Assembly: GCA_948474755.1 (NCBI GenBank)
Contig: CAOLHI010001308.1
Span: 124,001-188,000, forward strand
Length of the DNA: 64,000 nucleotides
Reading direction: 5' to 3'
Source of the DNA: Ctenosaura bakeri
Taxonomy: Eukaryota > Chordata > Lepidosauria > Squamata > Iguanidae
Below are positions 45,865-58,792 of this stretch, in pieces. The translations under genes and the position numbers were made by a program. The notes below the pieces were generated by a model, which searched no databases, was not told where the DNA came from, and saw only the letters and a list, made by a program, of their open reading frames with translations. The stretch's first letter is position 1, and each line of letters begins with the position of its first letter.

Positions 45865-47980
45865 AACCTGGCACTATAATATTTATCCTTCCAAGCTATC
45901 TTTGAGGCATAAGACCAGCATGTTTCAATCTATTTTGTCTCAACAAGCTTCCTCAGTGTGGCTGACAGCAACAAGCAATTAACACTGCTGGATATTTTCT
46001 TAACCCCCCCCCCAAAAAAAAAACACTGAAGTTTTATCCCAAAGAGCACCTGAGTTCAAGGCAAGCAAGATCTCTTGACTCCAGAGGCTCTGCTTTCTCT
46101 GCTAAAGGCCATTGTTTTAATAAGCACAATAGACATCTTTGAAGAGACACAATATGAAACACCTAAAGGATAACAGGCATATGGACATTCAGCATCACAA
46201 AACCAGTGAGACAGAAGCAAATTTTTGATGATTGTTCAAGCAGATCTTTAATTGTTTCTGCTGATTTTAAAGAGCAGCTCAGTCAAGCTATTATACTGCA
46301 GTGTGTGCATGCACACATATAAACAGACCCCTCAACTCCTTCATCTTTTTTAGATAAGATTCAGTGGTATAGCACAAAAGGCCCATACCAGTTTTATTTT
46401 AGACATAATACATGTGCCCGGTGTTCTTTATGTGAACTTACAGAAAAAGTCAGAATAAGTGCAACAGGCCAGAAATCCTAACTTTTAACAATACATTATC
46501 ACTTTCCTTTGTTGAAGACCTTGAAATTTTGTTAGACACCTGAATAAAGTACTCATCCTCTTTTTCCCCTCCTAATACAAAGACCCACACCTGATCTATG
46601 TGTTGCAATTTATATTCAATCTTTCATTAGGTAGTGAGATTTTCCTTAGGCTATTTTACTCTGTCTCACAACCATGTTCACTATACGCTAAGAATTATAA
46701 TCAGTGTGTTTCTTTCTCTTTGTTTATAAAAAACTTTCATGCCTCTGCCAATCCCTTTGAAAAGCAGCTGTGGATTCATTTACTTTTGACCTTTCCTGTA
46801 AGAGCTGAGAATAGGTTGGAGTTAAAATGTTACTCAGCCTTGCTGAGCTTGCATTTCTTGAGACCACTTATGCCAGGAATAATAAGGAAAACACACAGAT
46901 CGCACCCCAAATCAAAAAAAAAAAAAGGAGAGAGCCTTAGAAAAATACAAGCCTTTTGAAGACTACAATCTTTTTCTTTTGCACTGTATGCCATTTTAAA
47001 AATCAAAGAATAAGAGTTCTTAAAACTATGGGCAATTCCCTATAATTGTGAAATAAAATAACTGTTAGTTTTGTGTTCACTTGGGACAAGGAAATCCCCA
47101 AGCAACATCGTAGGTCTAGAAAGTAAACTTGCTAAGGATTGTGGTCCATGAGTCTACATACATCTGTGCGTGTGTATACATGTGCACATGAAGACAGAAA
47201 GAGCACGTGTGAGCAGCTGATCATCAGCTGAGACAGAAGTGTTCTGGAACAGCAGCATGAAATGCACATGGCAAATTGGCCCAAGGTTATTACCATCTGT
47301 GACTTTCCATTTCTGTCTGTGTCTGCATGCTCTGCTTTAATAACTATGAACATGCAGTAGCTTGGCAGTTTACTGACCCCCTAGCCAGCAAATTGCACAC
47401 TTAACTTCAAGGAAATCACTATGGTAGTGAAAAATTCTACTGACAAAAATAATAAATAAATGAAATGCTTAGGTCACAGTCCTTGGGTCAGACTGTTTCA
47501 ATACCATTTTCTTCCATGGGTTTTCTGCAGCTTAACTATATGCAGGATTGCAGACTTTTGTGTGTGTGTGTGTGTGTGTACCGTATTTAGATTGCTCAAA
47601 ATAGTAGAATCTAAAAACAGAGAACACACCCATCATGACTTGCATGTGTTCATAGCTGCTTGCAGACTCTCTAGTTGCCTTTTTGGCAAGCGCAAACTCA
47701 AATCTACTCCCTATGGCATATGAACTGTAGTTTGCACTGCCCAGTTCCAGTTCTTTGTTGAGCAGTTTCTATTTTTGTTTGACCACAGATGACCTCACTG
47801 TGAGCTGCAGAACTGAATGTCATCAAAACAAAAGATTTTTTTTTTTAAAAAAAAAATAAAGACAAAAAAGTAAAGAAAAAAAGAATTGACTCTTGGAATA
47901 CTCCAACCAGCTTGTAATAAGGACATGGTGGCTGTGGGCAATAGTAAAATATGGGGTGGAAACATAGACCACTATGGACT
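45865..47980. other. Intron stretch without recognisable genes
   Basis: Contains short homopolymer runs (C then A near 46.0 kb, A near 46.92 kb) and a TG tract at about 47.56 kb. No gene structure. Confidence 0.5.
47559..47578 (+). repeat. TG microsatellite
   Basis: About nine to ten TG units, seen directly. Confidence 0.9.
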
Positions 47981-48012
47981 AATGCTGCTGACTCGTGAAA
48001 TGTTGCACCCGC

Positions 48013-48112
48013 CTGTTATGCAACAACTCTTGGGAATTCTGGGAGAGTGTTTGTAAACAGTGCAGCCATGTGCGCAAAGTCCACGTGGTAGCTTGACTCT
48101 GGCTGGATCTGT
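48013..48112 (+). repeat. Dispersed repeat, copy 2 (GTTTGTAAACAGT type)
   Basis: CCTGTTATGCAACAACTCTT GGGAATTCTGGGA, then GTTTGTAAACAGTGCAGCCA TGTGCGCAAAGTCCACGTGG. Collinear with 45.74 kb. Confidence 0.6.
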
Positions 48113-48119
48113 AGACACT

Positions 48120-50300
48120 CTGAATGAAGAAAAGGCTACTCAGGCTGCAGTAATAAAGTGAAAGCAATTTGGAACTACTAATCTCTCTGTCTGACTAGAA
48201 AGGTCAATATTGCAAAATGTGTGCACATTCTATCATGGTAACAGATATTTTCTATAGTAATCAGTCCTTCCTGCTTCCCAAATGTGCCCCAAATGTGTGC
48301 TAGCACTCAAGGAAAGAAATCTGAATTAAGCATATTATTGCTATGCTAACGATTTATAATCTAAGCATACTTAATAAATGCACAGAAAAACAAGTAAGAA
48401 GATTCAAGCATTATCCTTCTAAGGAGAATGCAAGAGGTTGCTGGAATGAAGACACTGATGTTTAAGATTTTAAACACAGGACACTATTAGACTAATTCCA
48501 ATAATATAGAACTAAGAATAAGAATTAGAATAGAACTAAGATCCATTTAGCTCAATGGGGCTTACTCCCAAGCATGTGGGTACAGAATTATACCCTTATT
48601 TCTATAAGCAGTGGGTATTAACCCATAGACATCTGTAGTAAGGTGTCTATGGATAATAAATCCACCAAATTTTGAAATCCATTCTGGACTTTGTGTCCTT
48701 TTGTGGACAATTCATTTTTCAACAGGCTCCTCTAACTCTGCCTATTAAAATTCTTTATATCTCAGTTGATGAGTTACAGTCTTACAGCACTTCAACATGT
48801 TGGCTTTCTCCAGTGATTGTACCCTTTTCGCACCAAACAAGTCAACATGCCAGCTACCCCTCAACTAGCTATCTGATCTGTAACACCTCCTGTCACCCAA
48901 AGTTTAACACAGGAGTAACAGCAACTGTCTTTGTAAAACTAGCAATAGTATCTCCAAGCCAAATGATACTGGGTCTCTCTCTTCTACTATTTATTTCACT
49001 TAGTCATACATCTATCATCACTGGAGAAGGGATGATTAGAGGTGGCCTGAAGTAAAACTATTTGTCCCATTTTCTCTCTTTCAAATTTAGAGCTTTAAAG
49101 CAGGACCTAGCTTATTTGATGCTGTATGAAGGTAACAGGGTTCAAATGTAATATAATTTTTTTAAAAAAATTCCCATAAATGTTCTCAAGCCCAGACAGT
49201 CCTTCACAATCCCATGCAGCTGATGCACACAAGATTCTAATGATCCCAAAGGACCTATGCAAATACAGTAATTTTTGTGGAACCATCTTTAAATAATGGA
49301 AAATATAGGAGCAGAAATATCCCCAGGGCCTATCCAGGCAGTGCTACTCAAGCTTCCACAGACCAGTAGGCTTTCTTTTTCAAGATACACATACTGTTTG
49401 GAAACTGTAGGAAAGGTTTCACAATTCATTTATAAATTGAAGGTTAAAAACCTGACCCTGACTTTAGCTCTATCCAGTAAAGGAGTCATTTCAGAAACTA
49501 AGCCAAGAGAACCAATATACTCTGTTTCAACCAAAATACCTTTCTTCTACATGGTGTAGCATGCTTGGCAACTTATTCTACCATGTTGTGCAAGACCTGA
49601 ACTGCACTGTAATTTGGGGTGCTTCCAGCCAATAGATATATTTTCCTTGTAGCTTCCTGAAACTACGTTGTTGTTTCTTCTGGCAAGTCAACAAAACAAT
49701 CATCTCACTACTAATAGAGTCATGGCATCTTTCTTTCAGATGAGCAAATACAAATCTCCCCACAGAGTTTCTTATGCTTTAGCAGAGAATAGAAAGTGTG
49801 TACTAGAGATGTATTATCATGCACAATAATACATATATGGGCGTCATGTTGTCCAATTAAGTTCTAAGTGCTTTCCAGACCAGCATTATTTATATTTGGT
49901 AAAGACAAAATCTCAATAATACAGAGTGGAAAAAAGAAAAAAGAGACAGAACTTGTATCAAGGGGATCATAAACACGCGTTTATACAAAAATAGATCTGA
50001 AATGTGTGTCGTAGGTGTGCACAAACAAACACACACAGGTAAACTACCATCTTTCTCCTTCAACCTTCCTTTAAAGAGTGAAACAGTCAAAAGGGCAGGT
50101 TCAAATGTGCATTTAGGGGACAGCTGATGAGTTCTAGCAAGACATATGATCTGTACATCAAGTAATATGAAAGCTCCACCTTGGGTATCTCATTCACCTG
50201 TGTCGTGTATCAGCCAATGACCATGACCGTGGCAGTATGCACCAGCCCAAAGTGTTCCTGACATCTGATTTTTCTCTATTCCACACATTATTATTCTATG
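48120..50300. other. Intron stretch without recognisable genes
   Basis: No supported gene. A short CAATGGGGCTTACTCCCAAG repeat scrap lies near 48.56 kb. The 127-codon frame at 48672-49055 has no motif or splice support. Confidence 0.5.
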
Positions 50301-50314
50301 AATAAACATTACAT

Positions 50315-50346
50315 TTCATTCATTCATTCACCCATTCATTCATTAC
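50315..50346 (+). repeat. ATTC microsatellite
   Basis: Imperfect ATTC repeats with one CACCC interruption. Confidence 0.85.
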
Positions 50347-50349
50347 ATT

Positions 50350-52150
50350 ACAAGCTCTTCAGATACAGGCTTTAAAGAAAAAAAATTCATCCAGATGCTT
50401 GGATTCAAGAGACAAAAGAAATGTAAGGTGAAATCAAAGGCCCACACATCTCAAGAAGTTCCCAAATGGCTATAACAGGGAAAGCTCTGAGATTATGCTT
50501 TTCATGTATCCCATGCCTGGTTCATGTGTTCATGGCTGTTATACATACCTATAGCCATAATCTTCAATGTAACATATATGGAATTTCAACAACACTAGAT
50601 TTTCTTGTAGACAGAAGTTCTACTGTCCTTATGCAAAAGAGAACATTCCCAAATACCAGTTGGTAAGGGCAGCTAATATTTAAGTTATCTTCTCAAGTGA
50701 AAATATGCTGTAAAATAAACACCTTTGTTTCTTTCATAAAGCTCCCACTTTGACAACTATCTTACACTTATTTCTTGCAACTATATTTAGCATTAATTTT
50801 ATTATGGTGAAAAATCATTTTCCTATGCAAAACTATTGGCCATCTCTAAAGCATGCTGGACAGTGGACTCAACTCTAATGACTTCTGAAAACGAGGATGC
50901 CCTATTAACTCTCTGATGTACTATTAACTTATAAATGCTGATACTCCAAATAGCCCTGGTTATTTGGGATGGTTGATGCCCAATGAAGAGTGCATAAACT
51001 ATATTTTTGTTATGTGATACTCTTGCAATCAGGAGAGGGCTCACCCAATAAGAAGTATCAACAGCTACTAAGTCTCATGTTAACAATCAACCTGCTTTGT
51101 GTACTAAATTCAGCTTCAGATGCCTTGCTCTATGTTCTACCAGCGTTAGAGATACAGCTGGACAAGATGTGAGAGTGGGCCTTTCCAGAAACAACAGATT
51201 CCACAGACTGTGGAATTTTCTCAAGAAGAGGATCCAATGATCCCCTCCTCTCTGAGTTCTAGGTAGAAACAAAAACTTTTCTGTATCTTTAACAGTGCAT
51301 TTTGAAATATACCTTAGTCTTTTGGAATGTATTGTGACAAGTATCTCAGGGGACAAGAGAAAATGCAGACAACTACAAAACAGTTTTCTGGTTGTGCTGT
51401 TTTACTGTACTCCACTTATTGACTATTTGGTGTTTAAAGTTGGACGGTCCTCCAAGAAAGACACTGGTTATTAAGCAGATTTCTCTAAGGGCTTGAAGAA
51501 CCTCTTCTGCAACTTTTATACCATTTAAATGGTGACTCAATGTTATAGTTCCATTATGTCTTCTCATCCTGAGTGGGTGGGAAGGAAAAGAGAAATGAGA
51601 AACCACTCTTTGCAAGTCTAGACGGACACTATTCCCTGCTCACCCATGTATTAATGACCTCAAGAAAAGTCAATTCCTTTGTACTATTTTTTTGAGGGGT
51701 GGCAGGTCTGAAGCTCGTTAGACCCAAACTGATAAATAAATTACACTATATTACAGCTACTTCAAACACTAAAGCCAACATTAGAAGCTGTACATCACAG
51801 TTAACTTTTTTTTGTTGGTAGCCATACATAACTCTGAGCATATTTTTAGGACCATTATCAGCATTTGTATAAATAAAGTGAACACTCTTAGCCTACACTC
51901 CAGCTAATTTAATACAGTGTTTTCATCCTAGGCCAGAGCAAAATGGCCAACCCCACCCTCCCAAACCCCGCTTATGGTTCAATCCATGGGCAAAAGATAA
52001 TGTATATCATACAAACCAACTTCCGCTAAATGTTTTGAAAGTGGTGACAATCAAAATCTAAACAGAAGTTTCATAGTCACACCATGCAACTCATTCATAT
52101 TAAATTAGAATACCCAAAGATAGTCAAGAATTAAGAATCCTAATACATGC
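50350..52150. other. Intron stretch without recognisable genes
   Basis: AT-rich with small unconvincing frames on both strands. No repeat recognised. Confidence 0.5.
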
Positions 52151-52157
52151 AGTGGTA

Positions 52158-52378
52158 TTGCTGTGTGCATTAAAGTCATTTCTGACTTATGGTGACCCTA
52201 AAGTGAACCTATCATGGGGTTTTCTTGACAAGATTTGTTCAGAAAACCTTTGTCTGTGCCTTCCTCTGAGGCTGAGAGTGTGTGACTTGCCCAAGGTAAC
52301 ACCCAGTAGGTTTCTATGGCTGACCAGAGATTTGAATCCTGGTCTCCGGTCAACATTCAAACCATTAAACCACAGTGA
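52158..52378 (-). mobile_element. tRNA-derived SINE, antisense copy
   Basis: The plus strand reads GTGCATTAAAGTCATTTCTG ACTTATGGTGACC (tail complement), GGGGTTTTCTTGACAAGATT TGTTC, GTGTGACTTGCCCAAGGTAA and TTTGAATCCTGGTCTCCGG (box-B side), ending AACCATTAAACCACAGTG. Confidence 0.88.
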
Positions 52379-52379
52379 T

Positions 52380-53115
52380 TTTCAGTATACCGCATTACAT
52401 ACTAAAAACAGCAATGAGAAACAGTAGCCCTATCTAGTCAGAATATATCTATATAAAATATATTTAGGACTAAGTTATCATAGGTCAGCTGAAAAGGATT
52501 GCTGTTACCTGCAGTTCAGATTAAAATGATAATGAAGCCATGACAGAGGAGTACAAATCTGTCTTCATTTTCTAGCCAGACCTATGTTTCAACTCTGATT
52601 CAGACTGCAGTCAGTTTTTTATGATTCATAATGCATCCCACTGCGTTTCAAAACCAGCAGATCAAGCAAATAGCCTTTCCAGATGATGTCACAACACTCA
52701 GAATTGGCAAAATGCTTTCACAGCAATCAGGAAACAGAACTAAATCAATACTTTCTTTTGCTTGGCAAAATATAATTGGTGATTGTGATACCAGTACTGA
52801 TTTGGGGATAGGTACCGATTCTTTTTTGAAACTTGTTGTCTTGGAAAGGACTCAAAAGTGGCTAAGGGGCAGACAGACAGAAAGAAAGGCATCCCAGATT
52901 TCAATTTGCTGCAAAATTTATGAGTAGTAGCATAGATCAGTGTTAAAAGATTATGTTGCAGCAAACTGCTGGAGTGGCATTGGCTGCTACATCACCAAAG
53001 TGCCATCGCTTTGGATGGCAAAAGACATGGTAAATCCAGGCTACTTCCATGCATAGTATCACATGTGCTAACCTCTTGATCTGGCTAAAGAGACTTCCAT
53101 CTTACCTTAATGTGA
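52380..53115. other. Intron stretch without recognisable genes
   Basis: The plus-strand frame at 52631-52927 and its antisense partner show no motif. Nothing else identified. Confidence 0.5.
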
Positions 53116-53117
53116 GA

Positions 53118-53205
53118 ATTCTGTGGCCCTTTAGATGTTGTTGGACTTAAAACCCCAGCATAGCCAATGGTGAAGGTCCAAACATCACTTGCAGGACCAC
53201 ATACT
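53118..53205. mobile_element. Fold-back MITE remnant
   Basis: GTGGCCCTTTAGATGTTGTT GGACTTAAAACCCCAGCATA GCC, then AAGGTCCAAACATC, the eroded right arm. Confidence 0.6.
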
Positions 53206-53384
53206 TCCTAGCACAATCTAATCCATCTCTGATTCCAAAAGAAGTCAACAAATGACTCTGGGAATTCTACAAGCACCTAGTACTTACTGATACATTACCC
53301 TGAATATCACACAATAGACATATTGAATTTTCATGGGTATTAGCTATTGATAAAAGATTGATTCATTGGAGGTAAACTATATTT

Positions 53385-53515
53385 CAGAGGAAGGAACTGG
53401 CAAAATCACTTCTGAGTATTCCTTGCCTAAGAAAACTTTATGAAATTATGGAGTCCCCGTAAGTCAACAGATGAATTGAAGGTGTATATGTGTGTGTGTG
53501 TGCGTGTGCACGCAC
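53385..53515 (+). mobile_element. Bov-B-tail repeat fragment with TG/CA tract
   Basis: TTTCAGAGGAAGGAACTGGC AAAATCACTTCTGAGTATTC CTTGCCTAAGAAAAC is the complement of the piece at 41.4 kb. A GTGTGTGTG...CACACACACA tract follows. Confidence 0.65.
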
Positions 53516-53519
53516 ACAC

Positions 53520-54390
53520 ACCCCACCTCCAGGTCTTATCCTGATAGTGCACCCTACTCATGGAGGTGTGGTGAAATTCCACGGAGAAGCTTTAAATTGG
53601 CTTTTCCGAGCTCAGAGCTTCTTTAAGACAGGGTGGTGTATAAATGTAATAAATGTTAGGAATCTCCCGTGTTAGTGCCACCTCAAACTTGCTAGTGTGG
53701 ATGTTTTCCTCAGCCACAGAGATTTATAGCCTGGGAGTGGCTTGGGACCTTTGCTTGCTGCCAGAAATTGAAGTTGCAACAGTGGTGCCTAAGGCCTTTT
53801 ATGAATTCTGCTTGATTACACAGCTATGCTGCTCTTTCTGACAGACTGGAACTGGTAACTATCATTAATCTCTTTATAGTAAAAAGTTCATGTTAACTGT
53901 TCAGAAATTTCAACAAGCACACAACACAGAAGTCCACCTGCCCAGAGATGAAGGAAATTGGGAGTATATTAGATCAATAAACCCCAGCAACTCCTGGAGT
54001 TTCTTATAGTCTTCCATGGCCATGTCAGGAAGCTCATAATTGACTATGCTGGTGAGACAAGATGGCATTTGCAGTCCAACCATTTTTGAAAGGCCATATT
54101 TTGCCTACCTGTGCCCTAAAGTATCATGTATGGCTTAGATACATCTGGTCCATATTTTATTATGAGCCTTAGCAATAATCAGCAAAATTAAGTTTAACAT
54201 CTGTGAACCAAGTCAGGGAATACAGAAAGGTGATTTCCATGACAGCTGCTCAGCTATAGAATTCTGTCACCCAAAAATGCACCAAGATCCAGAGGTGGCA
54301 GAAATTGCCTTTATATTATCTAGTTGTTTGAGCCCATGGACAAGAGGATTCCAAATATCTGTTCAGCCAATGTAACCTTTAACTGATCAT
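53520..54390. other. Intron stretch without recognisable genes
   Basis: A faint fold-back repeat of the GGAGTT...GCAGTCCAACC type may lie at 53.99-54.09 kb. Frames at 53490-53841 show no recognised product. Confidence 0.45.
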
Positions 54391-54394
54391 GAAA

Positions 54395-55600
54395 GTTCAG
54401 GGCAGTGATGTATTTAAGTCTTTTACTCCAAGGCCATTTCCGCATGGGCTTAAAGAAATGGTGCAGAGCGTCCTCCAGGGAGGACATCTGCACCTGGGAG
54501 AGGACTGGATCAGACCTACTTAGTGTAGTTCAGCACCTCAGCCCGCTTCTGAACGACCTGAAGTGGTCGTCCAGAGTGCTTTTGAAAGACCGCTTGAAAC
54601 AGGTCTTTCAAAAGCACGGAGCACTCCACTCTGTGCCCGTGCTCTGGTGCAGATTTGCAGGCTCGCAACAGTGCAAGCCTGCGATCTGCCAGGGGCAGGC
54701 TTTAGGCTGGTGAGCTTCAGCAGTTGATGGAGAGCCTCGACCAACCGGAAGCTGCCATTTTCATCCCTGGAGCAGTGCGAAGCGGCGGCCACGCACTGCT
54801 CCGGACCAGCCTGGACCCAAGTGTGGAGCCAAGAAGTCCAGTAAGTACTGACACGGGGTGATTCCCTCACCCCTTGTGGAAATGGCCCAAGTCTCAAGTT
54901 GAGTCTCAAGTCCTTGAAGATATTTGCAAGTCAAGTCTCAAGTCAAGTTTTGAGTTTGGGAGCCAACTTTGCACCCCAACCTGTATTCCAGAATTTCTGG
55001 ACAGAGTCAAATAAAATCAGATTTAGCAATTTAAGTAGAGTCATCCCTCTACTTTTGTGATTTTGCCATCTGCAGTTTTGGAAGTGGGGAACAGGATCCT
55101 TCTTACTTCCCATGTGCAAAGCTGGAGGCTTTTTCAGAAGCAAGAGCTTTAGAAGGAAGGATCCTTCCTCCTCAAACTCATTGCCCAACACATTTTCTCT
55201 TCTTGTCTGAGATATGCACCCTGCACTCCAGGCATGATTCTTGCCTTCTGCTTGTAGGAAATTTTTTTAGAAAACTCCTCCTATATGTAGCAGGGAAAGG
55301 CTGCTGAACAGACCTCAAGCCCATTGCCTAATCCATTTGCTTTTCTGTCTGAGAAATGTGTTCACACTTTGGGCTTGAGACAGATCATCATAAGACCAGT
55401 AAGTTGTAAGGTTTATGGATGAATGTGTTATGTTATTAAACCAAGGGCAGCAAATCAGTCACTAAAAATATGCAGGCCTCAAGTTGAGTCCAGCCAGTGT
55501 GCAATTTTTGCCAAGTCAAGTCCGAGTTGAGTCACTGTAGTGACTTAAGTCTGACTGAAGTCCGAGTCAATTGACTTGAGTTTACATCACTGGTTCAGGG
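54395..55600. mobile_element. Complete non-autonomous hAT element, copy 2, interrupted by another transposon
   Basis: Element 54403-55592, bracketed by identical 8-bp repeats GTTCAGGG (54395-54402 and 55593-55600). Ends CAGTGATGTA and TACATCACTG are perfect inverted repeats. It is inverted relative to copy 1 at 19.8 kb and shares CCAACCTGTATTCCAGAATT TCTGGAC, ATGAATGTGTTATGTTA and GAGTCAATTGACTTGAGT. Removing the nested 456-bp insert leaves about 730 bp, close to copy 1 (650 bp). No transposase frame. Confidence 0.93.
54432..54887. mobile_element. Nested 456-bp MITE with GGCCATTTCC termini
   Basis: Ends GGCCATTTCCGCATGGG and CCCTTGTGGAAATGGCC are inverted repeats. CAA flanks both sides (54429-54431 and 54888-54890), suggesting a 3-bp target duplication. 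Comparison with hAT copy 1 shows the uninterrupted host sequence (ATTCCAAGTCTCAAG), which confirms the boundaries. The GC-rich interior contains a second fold-back, GAAAGACCGCTTGAAACAGG TCTTTC. The open frames on both strands (54405-54909) are by-products. Confidence 0.85.
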
Positions 55601-55601
55601 A

Positions 55602-56280
55602 TACTTCAGTAGTGTTTCTTAAGCTATCTTATTGAAAAGGCTTTCCCCCAATGTGTCAGGGACCAGCAACATATTTGTACCCATTGATTACATTTTTATA
55701 TTTCTTTCCTGGAAACTCGTCACAGACTGGAAATGTGATAGCTTACAAAGCAGTACTTATCCACGGACTACTGCTTTAAGTAACACTGGTGTAGGCTGCA
55801 AATCCATGCACAACTGCATACAGACACAGTTCTTCTTCAGAACTGTTTCTGATTAGTTCTAGATTAGATCCAGAAAGAACAAAAGAATACTTCATGGTGT
55901 TCAGAATCCTTTCTTATGATATTCAGATACATGATGTCTTGAGAAGTGGTAAACCATGAAAGAATTTTCTTTGCTTTCTTCAAAAACAAGAATAAGAATA
56001 TGCAATATAGAACATTTTCACCAACAGTTAATTCTTACTAGAGTCTGCCATGGATCTTCATTTCTGTTGTGAGCATATACTACCATGTGAAGAATTGCTT
56101 CTCAGTATTTCATCAGTAACTCTGAGCACTCAAGAAGTATGCACAGCAAATGTTCCATGGGATTTCAGGATCAATTGCAACCTAAAGAGGCATCTATTGG
56201 TAAGAGGCAGCAAAGAATGAAGGTAATTCCATCACAGGCTAGATCCTGTCTAAATGACTTATCTCACATATACCATATCC
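55602..56280. other. Intron stretch without recognisable genes
   Basis: No supported feature. Confidence 0.5.
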
Positions 56281-56284
56281 TACA

Positions 56285-56440
56285 GAACAGGTGGCCAAAG
56301 TCCAGGTCTCTAGGTATTGTTGGACTAAAACTCCCACCCGCTGTTGTCAGAATGATCAGTGGTGAGGAATGCTAGAAGTTGGGCTCGAACAAACTCTAGA
56401 AGGTGACAGTTCATCTACCTCTGGCCTAGTGCAAGGATGC
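56285..56440. mobile_element. Fold-back MITE remnant
   Basis: GGTGGCCAAAGTCCAGGTCT and ATTGTTGGACTAAAACTCCC ACC, with a decayed right arm AGTTCATCTACCTCTGG. Confidence 0.5.
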
Positions 56441-56444
56441 ACAA

Positions 56445-58300
56445 TCCTTTCAAGCAGTACATCTTAAGCTACCTGATGTGGGGGACCAACAGTTCTTTCC
56501 CCCAGTGTTCCAGGACCCGGTATGCTATTTGTGCTCATTGGCTACAACTATTTCTTTCTCTCCTCAAACTTCCTCAGTGACTGGTAGCCAATTGCTAGGG
56601 GACTTTGAGTAGCACTGTCTTAAAGCACAACTTATGAGCTACATACAGCATATATTGGAGCCACAGATGCCTGCCTGCATAAACCCACTCCTCAAAATGG
56701 GCATAGATACCCCCCATTAGGCTTTCCCCAGCATCTTATTTCAGTGGATGGGGAATACAAAGGTGAAAGCCTCTTCCCCATCAACTTCAACAGTCACTAT
56801 GGAGGCCAGTGTTTCCTTACAGTTACCAATCACAGGCAAAAAAAATGGTATCTTAGCAGAGATCATTCGAGGAGGAAATCTTTACCCTCACCCTACCCCC
56901 AGTGATTTTTATATATCACTATTTGTTACTGGCAGTAGTATTGCTCAGGGTGGGTAGACACTTTCACAGCTCCCAAAATCCAGTGACCTTGATAGATGCT
57001 GCTGTCCAAGTGCTGCTAAAAGTTATGTTAGAACATTCTTTTTAACCCAGCTTACTGTGAGGAGCCATCTGGCATATCCCCATCAGCCAGCACAGGTTGT
57101 ACCCTCCTGCCCTGGAGGGACTGATAATAACACAGTTATTGCAAAAGCTGAGATACCTGTTTTGTTCTAGTAAACAGACATAATGGTTTAGAATGTACAA
57201 GTATAATTGCTTAGCATGCACATGTCTAATTCCTTTCAAAAGTTGTACAAGTTAGGTGTCATCACTACATTCTGTGGTAGTGAATTCTATAGTATGTATG
57301 AGATAGTACTTTCTTTTTTCTACCCTGAATCTCCCCTCCATTGAGCATCTTATACAATCTTATTGCAAAATAAGCCCCATCACCCCCAGGGGATTTAGTT
57401 GCAGATAAGTATGTAGTAGATATCAGCCTAAGTCTCACTGAAGTCAAAGTGAAAACTTAGACATTATTAAAGTTAGACTGTAATCTTATACATGTTTACT
57501 GAGGTCAATGGGTCTTATTTCTTACTGGAAATGCAAAGAACTGTACTCTCAGTTCATATAAGGTTAGTTTGAATCCACTTCCTCATACTGCAATGCAAAG
57601 AGTATTCTGAACTCTGTGTTTGGGGGGGAGTGATGATCAGTAGAATAAAGGTTAACATTCTCAATAGAATAACTATTTGACTCCCAGTGACAAAAGAGTA
57701 CACTTTGCCATGTAGACATTTTTGTGTCCGAAAGCCTGAGTACAGAGATGCTTTTAGAAAAGGACACCTAAATATTTCTCCTATAATAATTCACTGAATG
57801 CAACACAAACTTTATACCTGGGGGCATCACAACAAGACTACTGAAACAGAATCCTGGAGCAGCAACCAATACAATACCGAAGTCCTGGTTAAAACAATGA
57901 AAAAAATCAACATTTCAATCACACAGCAAATTTATTACTCTTCCTCTTTTCCAACAGATGTACAAGACAGTACAATTCTGAAAAAAAGAATTGTACTGAT
58001 TCAGAAAGATTCTGAAAAAACTTCGAAGGATACGCTTTATCTCTAAAAGGTTCTTCATGTTCTGTTTTTCATTATTAGTTCTAAAGACCAAGGCATGGAA
58101 TTGTCTAGACCTCTAATTTCACATATGATGGGATGAAAGAAAATTTTAAAAGCTACTGGTTTATATACAATAGACAGACTGGATATGACTATATTTCTAA
58201 ACACTGCCTTTTGTCTTGCAAATAGGTATAGAATTAAGTATTTCTGAGGAGTGGTGGAAGCATTCTTAATCCTGAAGGGTTACTTGGTTATATAGCACTG
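56445..58300. other. Intron stretch without recognisable genes
   Basis: Only unconvincing short frames. A TGTTTACTGAGGTCAATGGG TCTTA scrap of an old repeat lies near 57.50 kb. Confidence 0.5.
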
Positions 58301-58304
58301 GTGA

Positions 58305-58430
58305 GGAATTTGTGGTCCTGCAGATGTTGTTTGACATCTTGCAGCACGCTTAATCACTTGCCATGACAGATGTGACTGATAAGAGTTGGAATTCAGATCT
58401 AACTGGCCCCAGGTTCACAAGCCCTGTGGT
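58305..58430. mobile_element. Fold-back MITE remnant
   Basis: GTGGTCCTGCAGATGTTGTT TGACATC, a central GACTGATAAGAGTTGGAATTC, then CCCCAGGTTCACAAGCCCTG. Eroded member of the CCAGATGTTGTTGGACT family. Confidence 0.55.
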
Positions 58431-58687
58431 ACAGAATATGTCACAGAATATCAGCAACATATTTATCTGATTGGAGAAATCAGGTATCTATGAATTGTGT
58501 GTGAGAGTAAATAACAAATATTATAAATTGATGCTAATTGGTTACTTGATATCTTGTAAGTCAGAACAGTGACAAGATTCAGTGCACCAGATCTAGATAT
58601 AATTGTGTGTACATTTATGTAGCCTAAAAACAGTAAGTGAGAATTCAAGCTCCAAGTGTATTGCAATACATACAGCAAGTCCAAGGA

Positions 58688-58792
58688 GTGAGTGGTCCTC
58701 CAGGTGTTGTCGGATTGCAATTCCCACAGCATTGGCTACAAGGGAAGCTGAAGTTCAAAAACATCTAGAGGGCCAAATGTTCCCCATAGAAG
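58688..58792. mobile_element. Fold-back MITE remnant
   Basis: GAGTGGTCCTCCAGGTGTTG TCGGATTGCAATTCCCACA, then GAAGCTGAAGTTCAAAAACA TCTAGAGGGCCAAATGTTCC CCA. Both arms are recognisable. Confidence 0.7.

Noticed and set aside
48672..49055. 127-codon plus-strand frame as a gene
   Set aside because: No recognisable motif or conserved-looking block. Treated as chance.
54405..54909. Opposed frames of 102 and 123 codons as genes
   Set aside because: They lie inside the nested 456-bp transposon and its hAT host and arise from its GC-rich fold-back interior.
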